Assembly: GCA_963514095.1 (NCBI GenBank)
Contig: OY741279.1
Location: forward strand, 9,288,822-9,352,821
DNA: 64,000 nucleotides
Source: Eutrigla gurnardus
Taxonomy: Eukaryota > Chordata > Actinopteri > Perciformes > Triglidae
Direction: 5' to 3'
Shown here: one piece after another, positions 57,416 through 64,000 of the stretch
Numbering within the stretch: the stretch's first letter is position 1
Layout of the letters: every line of letters begins with the position of its first letter
Program-made: the position numbers and the translations under genes
Notes under the pieces: model-generated
Seen by the model: the letters and a program-made list of their open reading frames with translations, nothing else
What the model was told of the DNA's origin: nothing
Databases searched by the model: none

Positions 57416-60400
57416 TCTCTCTCCCTGACCCAGAAGCATTTCTTCCGCCCATGGAGACTTCCACTAACGCTAAAAAAAGACCCACTTTCCCATCTCCTAT
57501 ATGGAGGAAAAAAGAAAAGAAGAAATATGGAAAGGGATGTAACCATAGTGTCATTTTAATGGATAATTCAAAAGGCATGTTCTGCGTCTGAAAGTAAGAG
57601 TGCCTTCCCATGCCATCAACTTAAATATGCAGGTACGCATTGAATATAACACATACAATATAAACACAGGCTGCTGAGAGAAGCACTTGTCGTCTCTTTA
57701 TTTCTACCACTGGGAGATATGGCAGGGAATAGGAAAGGCTTCGTCAAGGATAATGGCAATGACAGGAAACAAACCCCTCTTTGCCCGCCAATTTTCAACG
57801 AGGAATTAATACACATTTAGTATTCTCCTGAGTATTGACAGCATCAGGATAGTGTACGTCGAAATTGACTCCAAAAATGTTTTCGAACATTCTAATTTGA
57901 ACAACATTAATGGTAGAAATCAGAGTATGGTTTCTTTCTAAACACACCAACACCAACCACACAGGGAGAAATCAGTTAACGAGAAAGAAGCAAAAATCTG
58001 TTTAACAAGCTCAACACATAATGAATCACGGTATCTTTGAAAATCTGCTGTTTGTGAAATTAAATTTGATAGAATATTTATTTATTATATATTATATTTA
58101 TTCTTATATTTATTATGGGAATTGTCCTCGAGGTTGAATGAACTGAGCATCTTCTATTCATTGTAAATATTGTTAAAAAAAAATTATTGAAAATTGTAGA
58201 ATTGAAGTGCACCAAAATACATTGCCCATTAATCGTTTTTTACGGTAAAGATGGAAGCTATTCTATGCATTTTGTCCCTCAGATTATTCCTCGCAGAGCT
58301 GCACTCTCAAATACTGCTTAGTTAGGCAACAAGTTGGTCATCCTTAGTTGTCTTATTAATGTCCTCCTCGTGTATATGGCTGATAACTGCCCTCCAACAG
58401 ACCAGAGCCAAAACACCTCTCTAAAATGATGGGGGCAAAGACATTGCATGAATGAACTGAAAAGCAGCATCAAGGTTTCTGTGGCTTTTACTGACAAGTG
58501 TTAATGTTCCTTGAGGGCTATTTCTTGGTGTAATGCGCCACTATATAATTGCGCAAGACGACTCAACGTGCCCTTTTGTAATGACTATGATCGCAGCTAC
58601 AGTCAGTCACTGTCACTCAACAGACCAACGGACTAACAGACGGAGAAAGAGAAGAAGAGAACACAATTGGAATAAAAAGAGATGCAGTGAATATCAAGAG
58701 GGATAATCACAAAAACAAAAGATTTTCACAATTCAGATGTATTCAATTTAATCTTAAATAGATGCGTGTTTGCTTCCGTTTAATTGCTTAAAGCAAAATC
58801 CCTTCCATTGCCTTGAAAAAGCAAATAAGAGACAGCCCAAAAGGGAGTGGATGGACTGGAGGCATTGTATCCCTCTCTAGTTTTGTGTCTGTGACAGAAA
58901 TACCAATTATTCATTGCTGGAGAACATTTCTATTCAGTGCTATTGGTATGTGGTCTAATTCTTCTTGGTTGCCTTGGTGACATGCACATCAGGAAGACAA
59001 GACAGCATCTTGCAGCCTTCCAGCCTGTTAACCAATTTCTTGCCATCCAAAGAGATGCTCTCAAATGTGAATCTAAAGGTTGAGGAGAGAAAAAAAAAAC
59101 ATCCATACCTGCCGAGTAGGAGGAACTCCCCAAACACCCCCAGTCTCCTCATGGCCATCAGGAGACCTCGGACAGTCATGCCCTCGCAGAAACACACCAC
59201 TACACGAGCTTTGGGCAGACGTTCCCGTAGTTTCCTCAAAAGGCGATCAAAGTGCTTCTCCCCCGCATTACTGTAGATCTTGTCCGAGTGGGCAATGCAT
59301 AAGCCTTCTTGAGAGGCCAGCTCCTTGAAGGCCTCCATGCCACTCTCCCCATAGTTTCCTACAGGTGATAAAGAAAACAGACGGTCATTAAATAGTGAAA
59401 AATGAGGCAGAAAACATTGTGTCCTTACTTGATTTCATTAATAAAACATTCTCCGTGTGAAATGCATTATTACTGTCTGGTAATCCCATTTCTTAAATCA
59501 GCCTAAATTATACTTAATACACTGTGGCCTTTTCACTAATTGTGTGCTCAAACTATGGGGTATTATCTTTTAAATGAAAGTTACACAATCCATTTTTTAC
59601 TGATTAACATTTTACATGTGTTGTTACTTGCAAATAAATGCCATCAACCACTCATTTCTGATGATTTTACTGATGTACAATCAATGCCAATTCCAGGTAT
59701 GCTTTTGTATGAATAGAACTGTTTTCCCAATGATTGCATTCATGAACACTTGTATTGAACAGGGTTAGAAACAGTATGTAGCGTTGTTGTATTGCCAACA
59801 AAGTAGAAAGCTGAAAATGTGTTTGTACCTTTGGAGTCTTTGTTTAAAGCATAGTTCAGGTTTTAATACTACTGTCCGAGCATCAAGCCCCACCACCCCC
59901 AGCAGTTGTTCAGTGCGTCAAGTTCTGACTGAGCCGAAGCGCTGATCCTCTCATAATGAGTGTTTGCTGGCTACTGATTGCAATCAAAGCCCAAACGGGT
60001 GAAGATAGCTGTCCCTGTTTGACTGCACAACATCCCAATCAAGAACCCCGCAAAGCTGTTTGAGTCTAAATCTTCTATTTCCACGCGGACTGCGGTGCTT
60101 GTGTCACGATCTGGATTGTTGATAAAGCCCACAGCTCTTTAGCATGAGAGCTGGATTACACAGACAATCCAATCACTTGTGCATGCTCGAACATATGTCC
60201 GTGTCTCTGTGTGTGTGCGTGAGTCTCTTTGAATGTGCATGCACATTAAGAGCCCCTATCCATAAAAATATGAAAACATTTGTTGTGCAATTGCCTTAAT
60301 GAGAGGCCAGGTTCAAGAGGGCCTCCGTGTTGCTCCCCCCTTATATGGAAAGAATGGATGCGCTATCTAACTGTGTGTGGCGTGGCTTTATAGAGCAGCA

Positions 60401-63054
60401 TAGATAACAAATGACATAGGAATCGTAGTAATGCATTTACTCTGGCACACAATGTGCTCATGTGTTGGTTTCCCAATAGCCCTTTGATGATAGTTGCCTC
60501 ATTTCACTCTCCCACTGGTAAATGGAAATAATGATATCCAATTATTTTACTCTTTCTATCTGTGAGACAGGTGGGTGGTGGTGCTGGTGGTGCTGGTGGT
60601 GGTGCATTAGTTGACAGGCTATTTGACAATCGCTACCAAAAAACCTGCCTTGAGTATTCCTTCCTGTCTAATCATAATCAGAACAGGTAATTTATGCAAT
60701 TTCACAGCACTAGCTGTTGCTACGGGAACAAGCTTCATTTAGAACTTCTGTAAGGTGGTGGTAAGTGAAAACTCGTGAGCTTAAGCCAGTCGTGACCAGA
60801 GATAACTAAAGATAGAGCAAAACATTTATATTATGACTCTTTACTGGTCAGGGTAAGGTCGGCATCAGACAAATTAGGATGCAAAGTCTCAGTTAGTAAT
60901 AGTTAATTTGGCTCCAAACTTCTGTGTTGTCTCTTACAAAATTGAACCTATAGTTAAGGATTGAGGGGATGTCTGCATGTTAGAGAGAAAAACACCATTA
61001 AATTCTAATAAAAGCTGAGAAGTTTTTTAAACGTTCTTGTACTGTATCCTACTTTTATCACACACACTGCAGCCTGCCGAGTAAATGATGTTGCTTGCAA
61101 TCAAAGCCATCCTTCCCCTGACTGCTTTTTCATTTCTCTTAAAATTATGACTTCAGTCCCAGAGGCACCTCATGTATGTTGAAGGTCAGACAGCTGACGC
61201 CACCTAGTTATGACTCCAGGTACTACAGCTCCCAAACTAAGCAACCTGTGTTAAAGCCCCTCTCTGATACCTGACTATAATAGGATTTCCAAACAAATGT
61301 TATACTCCCCATGAGTCCGCAGCTCCTCGGGGGCGATCCTGGTAATATAGCCTGTCAGTCATATTTTGGGTGCAATGACTGGGTTTACATTAATAAAAAG
61401 CTATGGACATAATTCACCTCAAAGTAATTACTATCTACCCCTCTCTCCTTTTTACCGCCTCTCTCCATCATAATACACTGTTGAGTCCATCATGGTTTGA
61501 AAAAATATAGATTATTATTGCTAGTTATTTTTATAGAGATAAGACAATATTTCAATTCATCTGAATCTGGTGAAATTTAACACACTAATGTCATTTTTCA
61601 TCTCAGCGTCATCCTTCTGACTTAACCATTGAATGAATTTAACATTTCTTCCAAACGAACACCTCAATGATTGATAATGTGTTTGCTTAGATACTGAAAC
61701 AAAACTTGCTACGGCGACTCTAATCACACAGCCAAGAACCTAATACTAAAGCATATTTTATGCCGAGATGGACCGGTACATATATTCCTCCAAGAAACAA
61801 AAGGAGGAACCATTCGATGTTTACTCAACACACACTCTACTTAAAGTCTATATAGAGTGGTCTATTTAATAAATGCAAACACAACCTGTATGATGGTGCA
61901 TAGGATGTGTGGGAAGATGCTTGAAGCAATGTCCACTCAGCCCCCAAGTCCAGACAATTACATTAAAATGCTAATGAAGATATACTTGGGTATAAATATG
62001 TGTCGCCGCAAATACATGCTCTAAAAGGCTTGAGAGGAAGAGACTGCGATAGAAACAGGCAGATACTGTACGTGTGAAAATTCCCTAAAATATTGTGGGA
62101 AAGAAAGGAACTGTCTATTAATCCTGACTCCTCCAAAAATGAAAGCATTAAATATCATAGCACACACAACGCTAATCAATGAGAACATTATAGTGAGGCC
62201 ATGGGAAATTAAAAATATCATAATGAATGATGAAGTAAATGTAAACTCACTATTACCCACTACCAGGCTAACATGGCTGTTGGCATATAATGGTGATTTG
62301 GTGAGGTCAGGATAGGGGTCTCACCCTCAGTGTGCACCGCAGACACATAGGTCCAGTTGTATCGCTTGACAATGTCCAGGAGGGCCCGGGCCTGCAGGAC
62401 GTCTGAGGGCACGACCCTCAGGAAGTACTTGAACAGGGTCTTGTCGCTCAGGTCAATGCTGGTGGCAGAGTAGGCGATCTGTGGGATGTTGAAGAGCTGC
62501 AGGAGGTTCTGCACCTGAATGGCCACAGAACTGGACCCGGGTCCGATCACTCCTGCAATGGGCTTTTTGGAGGGTGGAGGCTGGTGGGACGGTGTGCCGT
62601 CAATGCACCATTTGGACCCGTCCTTGTCATCCCGGATTGAGATGAGGGAGTCCCGGATGAACTCGATGCTCTGCTCCAGGGCCACGGAGGAGTGCCAGCA
62701 GGAGTCTCGTATCTCACAGCCCAGGCTGATATTCGGGAGCAGGTTCGGGTCCGCGTTGATCCGGTCCAACGTGTGGAACATGGCCTCCACCCGTTGGATG
62801 CCGTACTGCTCGCGGACATCCCCGCACTTCCGCTCGGCCACCTTTTCCGCGGACGGCTGGTGGTGGACGGAGAAGAGCGCGCCGATGATCACGTCTCCAT
62901 CCATGCGAGCCACGGAGCGGACCACGGCGCGCGGGACCGCCGACCGCTCATAGATGCTGCTGCTGTGGGAGAGCACGAGGGCGCGGAAGAAAAACGCGGG
63001 GAGACACAGGAGAGCGAGGAGACCCATCTTTACGCGTGCCATGTTGTGCCACAT
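37062..63054 (-). CDS. grm1: metabotropic glutamate receptor 1 (group I), 8 coding exons, long-tail isoform
   Basis: Gq/11-coupled class C GPCR of the postsynaptic membrane that binds glutamate and raises IP3 and calcium. Eight exons chain in phase to 3498 nt (about 1165 residues; mammalian mGluR1a is about 1194). Seen: signal peptide (residues 10-30), RSVARMDGDVIIGALFSVHH, Cys150 (dimer disulfide position), the Ser loop GPGSSS (171-176), GSDGWADR across an exon border, a Cys-rich domain (about 525-590), seven TM segments (about 603-850), RRKK (888-891), the Homer motif PPSPF (1122-1126) and the C-terminal PDZ ligand SSTL. RSVARMDGDV, the SSSTL end and the TM region favour mGluR1 over mGluR5. 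Teleosts often have two copies; a or b cannot be told. Confidence 0.97.
37867..39466 (-). other. grm1: grm1 intron before last exon
   Basis: About 1.6 kb. Mammals place the mGluR1b alternative exon here; I looked for its short KKRQPEF-like tail and did not recognise it. A 95-codon open stretch at 38573-38857 (minus) may be an old repeat of unknown family. Confidence 0.6.
39467..40400 (-). CDS. grm1: grm1 seven-transmembrane exon
   Basis: 934 bp; acceptor TTTCCAG, donor GCCAA|GTGAGT; phase 1 in, phase 2 out. It encodes all seven TM helices, including RDTPVVKSSSRELCYIILAG, the intracellular loop GSKKKICTRKPRFMSAWAQV and NVPANFNEAKYIAFTMYTTC, and starts the tail (RRKK). Confidence 0.98.
41919..42045 (-). 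CDS. grm1: grm1 cysteine-rich-domain exon
   Basis: 127 bp; acceptor CGTGCAG, donor GGAAG|GTAGGA; phase 0 in, phase 1 out. It encodes VIRKGEVSCCWICTTCKDNE and then DEFTCKACDLGWWPDDYLEG. Confidence 0.97.
43013..43500 (+). mobile_element. degraded non-LTR retrotransposon, RNase H and C-terminal part
   Basis: Plus-strand frames with stops read ISFLWAPAHIG (RNase H end; the family usually has SFLWVPAHVG) at about 43066-43105, then HLRIGHTGLNTPF at about 43318-43356 and a C-x-x-x-x-QEIVQH remnant. This order is typical of the RNase H-carrying I/Nimb-like LINEs. It is broken by stop codons and frameshifts. An open stretch at 42622-43065 immediately upstream probably belongs to the same relic. It is nested in a grm1 intron in antisense. 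Confidence 0.6.
43529..43531. repeat. TTA target-site duplication, left
   Basis: TTA immediately before the MITE terminal repeat; matched by TTA at 44120-44122. Confidence 0.6.
43532..44119. mobile_element. 588-bp PIF/Harbinger-like MITE
   Basis: Both ends carry the inverted repeat TTATGCTTCCGCGT (left about 43540-43553; right copy is its reverse complement at about 44098-44111), preceded by AG and diverged bases at the tips, with TTA duplications outside. The inside has no ORF but many GCGTTG/CGCAACG units and repeated GGGGTCCGCAAG blocks. TTA/TWA duplication and AG-start tips are the Harbinger hallmark. Confidence 0.7.
44120..44122. repeat. TTA target-site duplication, right
   Basis: TTA directly after the MITE right end, matching the left flank. 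Confidence 0.6.
44439..44607 (-). CDS. grm1: grm1 ligand-binding-domain exon
   Basis: 169 bp; acceptor CATCCAG, donor ATCAAG|GTAGCG; phase 2 in, phase 0 out. It encodes YDIMNLQGVGDGRYDYINVG, SWHEGILNIDDFKLW and SVCSEPCSKGQIK. Confidence 0.97.
45195..45441 (-). CDS. grm1: grm1 ligand-binding-domain exon
   Basis: 247 bp; acceptor CTAACAG, donor GGAAG|GTAAGA; phase 1 in, phase 2 out. It encodes NESLHENYVQDSKMGFVINA, MDPIDGSKLLDYLLKTSF and DENGDTPGR. Confidence 0.97.
46597..46832 (-). CDS. grm1: grm1 ligand-binding-domain exon
   Basis: 236 bp; acceptor TCCTGCAG, donor TCCG|GTGGGT; phase 2 in, phase 1 out. It encodes SDGWADRYEVVEGYELEAEG, FDDYYLKLRLDTNTRNPWFS and FQCRLAGHPQENN. The Asp and Arg of SDGWADR are at the glutamate-binding positions of group I receptors. 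Confidence 0.97.
47816..47877. repeat. (GT)n microsatellite
   Basis: About 31 units in grm1 intron 2. Confidence 0.97.
50762..50816. repeat. (CA)n microsatellite
   Basis: About 27 units preceded by a few CT units, in grm1 intron 2. Confidence 0.96.
57384..57422. repeat. (CT)n microsatellite
   Basis: About 19 CT units with one GT interruption, in grm1 intron 2. Confidence 0.93.
59109..59358 (-). CDS. grm1: grm1 ligand-binding-domain exon
   Basis: 250 bp; acceptor CCTGTAG, donor GGCAG|GTATGG; phase 1 in, phase 2 out. It encodes NYGESGMEAFKELASQEGLC, SNAGEKHFDRLLRKLRERLP and CFCEGMTVRGLLMAMRRLG. Confidence 0.97.
59359..62324 (-). other. grm1: grm1 intron 1 of the coding region (3.0 kb)
   Basis: AT-rich. 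It holds a short GGT/GCT-rich imperfect repeat at about 60570-60605 and nothing else I can name. Confidence 0.75.
62325..63054 (-). CDS. grm1: grm1 first coding exon
   Basis: 730 bp from the first in-frame ATG; donor ACTGAGG|GTGAGA, phase 1 out. It encodes the signal peptide and the first lobe of the Venus flytrap. Three in-frame ATGs are possible: 63054 (MWHNMARVKM), 63042 (A at -3, G at +4) and 63027 (A at -3, G at +4). The last gives MGLLALLCLPAFFFRALVLS, a textbook signal peptide that lines up with the mammalian start, so the real start may be 63027. Confidence 0.95.
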
Positions 63055-63083
63055 CGCGTGAGCCGCGCCAACTGTGCAGGCAT
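63030..63083 (-). other. grm1: upstream ORF overlapping grm1 start codon
   Basis: ATG at 63081-63083 opens a 17-codon frame, out of frame with grm1, that ends at 63030. It thus spans the in-frame ATGs at 63054 and 63042 and stops three bases before the ATG at 63027. Confidence 0.5.
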
Positions 63084-63168
63084 ATTATCTGCTGTCTGTC
63101 GATACATCCACGTTTATTCCAGCGACCATGATCTGCGAGCACGACGCCCGGGGCATATCCGCGCGCAC
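63055..63168 (-). other. grm1: grm1 5' leader, probable second non-coding exon part
   Basis: A good acceptor (TTTCTCTGCAG on the minus strand) at 63169 suggests the leader exon begins at 63168 and that an upstream non-coding exon exists. The leader contains a 23-codon uORF (63085-63156) and the overlapping uORF listed separately. Inferred from sequence only. Confidence 0.45.
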
Positions 63169-64000
63169 CTGCAGAGAAACAAGACACAGTGCTGTGACAC
63201 GCAAGCGGGCGGAAACTAGAAGGAACGAGGACAGATGTGCTACAGTGTTATGTGGGAAGAGTTGACTATGCACGCATGCTCCATTCCATCAAAGCCCTTT
63301 TTTAATTCCTACAGATGACAACAGTCTTCCCGCCTCTCCTATCAGATAACATCGGTGTGCCTTTGAGCAAGACATTTAACTCACACGGAGCTGATCAATG
63401 GACAGAAGAAGCTTGACAGTACTGCTGCCCTGGTGTTCAGGTATTTAGCTCTGGAAGGAGCAGCCAGGTTCTCTCTCAACCGGCCGTGTTTTATTACAAA
63501 TAGCCAGGACTACCGGGAGAGGCTGAAAGTGTTGCGCTTGCTGTCCATTGAGAAAATCAGACAGAGACCAGATTTCAGCACCGTGGACAGCGCGCTTTCC
63601 AAACACGTTACACGGACGTCTTTGGTAACTGTCGCCTGGGCTCGTCATCCTCTCACAGACATTCTTCACGATTTGACTCAGCTACTTTGTAATGAAGAAA
63701 CTACAATCTTTCCAATTTGGATTCGACACGAGGATGGAGAAGAGAACCCAGGTTGCTTTGGTTTCAAACGCACCGTACACTCTTTTTCTTATCCGCCATG
63801 CAGCCGAGTATTGATTAATGATAATACAATATACTAAATATGATAGCCAAATAATAGAAGACGAACTAATAATCACACAGCAGAGAGAGAGAGCATAGCA
63901 TGAACAGTCTGTTCTCGGATGCCTGTACTACATTTGATCAGATTTATCACTGTCTTATTCGCATCATACATTGCCGAGCTGAAGCTGATTTTTCTCTCTC
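63169..64000. other. region upstream of grm1
   Basis: About 0.8 kb. It has open frames on both strands (for example 63433-63837 plus) with no recognised domain. It may be grm1 upstream intron or leader exon. I see no clear promoter. Confidence 0.5.

Larger units (their letters stand above)
46833..59108 (-). other. grm1: grm1 intron 2 (12.3 kb)
   Basis: The largest intron in the window. It contains a (GT)n tract (47816-47877), a (CA)n tract (50762-50816), a (CT)n tract (57384-57422) and a (GA)n run near 53680-53699. Otherwise it is AT-rich, unannotated sequence without convincing ORFs. Confidence 0.8.

Noticed and set aside
62519..63219. Plus-strand ORFs of 144 and 175 codons opposite the first grm1 exon
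   Set aside because: Shadows of a GC-rich coding exon on the other strand.
63433..63837. 134-codon plus-strand ORF upstream of grm1
   Set aside because: No recognisable domain and no supporting splice structure; could be chance or part of grm1 upstream sequence.

Overview
This is a 64 kb piece of a vertebrate nuclear genome, almost certainly from a teleost fish. The coding sequence sits in short exons with clean GT-AG borders. The introns are compact: a grm1 coding region of about 26 kb, against several hundred kb in mammals as I recall. There are more than a dozen long (CA)n/(GT)n microsatellites and fish-type repeat remnants. There are no bacterial features, tRNAs, rRNAs or CRISPR arrays. 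Species and chromosome cannot be read from the sequence.

The window holds three protein genes, all on the minus strand, in the order grm1 (start codon near 63054) - rab32 - adgb. Tetrapods have the same GRM1-RAB32-ADGB order, so this is a conserved microsynteny block. I rebuilt all exons by hand from splice sites and reading-frame phase. grm1 has 8 coding exons (62325-63054 to 37062-37866; about 1165 codons) and encodes a group I metabotropic glutamate receptor with the long, Homer- and PDZ-binding tail. rab32 has 3 exons (34569-34782, 26428-26705, 23704-23853; 213 residues) and encodes the melanosome/lysosome-related-organelle GTPase. adgb has its first 21 coding exons here (21628-21692 down to 1029-1167; about 812 residues). 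These encode the N-terminal calpain-like part and the first half of the permuted globin domain of androglobin; the rest lies beyond position 1.

Intergenic space is small: about 2.0 kb between rab32 and adgb and 2.3 kb between grm1 and rab32. Introns hold microsatellites, a degraded non-LTR retrotransposon with an RNase H domain (about 43013-43500) and, immediately beside it, a 588-bp PIF/Harbinger-like MITE with TTA target-site duplication (43532-44119).

The three genes have no obvious shared pathway: glutamate signalling at the neuronal membrane, vesicle and pigment-organelle traffic, and a cilia/sperm-associated globin. No new biological system is evident. The observations I rate highest are an X-box (RFX) motif 111 bp upstream of the adgb start codon, a close pair of MITF/TFE-type E-boxes in rab32 intron 1, adgb exons 13 and 17 each bracketed by complementary CA and GU tracts, and an overlapping upstream ORF at the grm1 start that may favour a downstream AUG.
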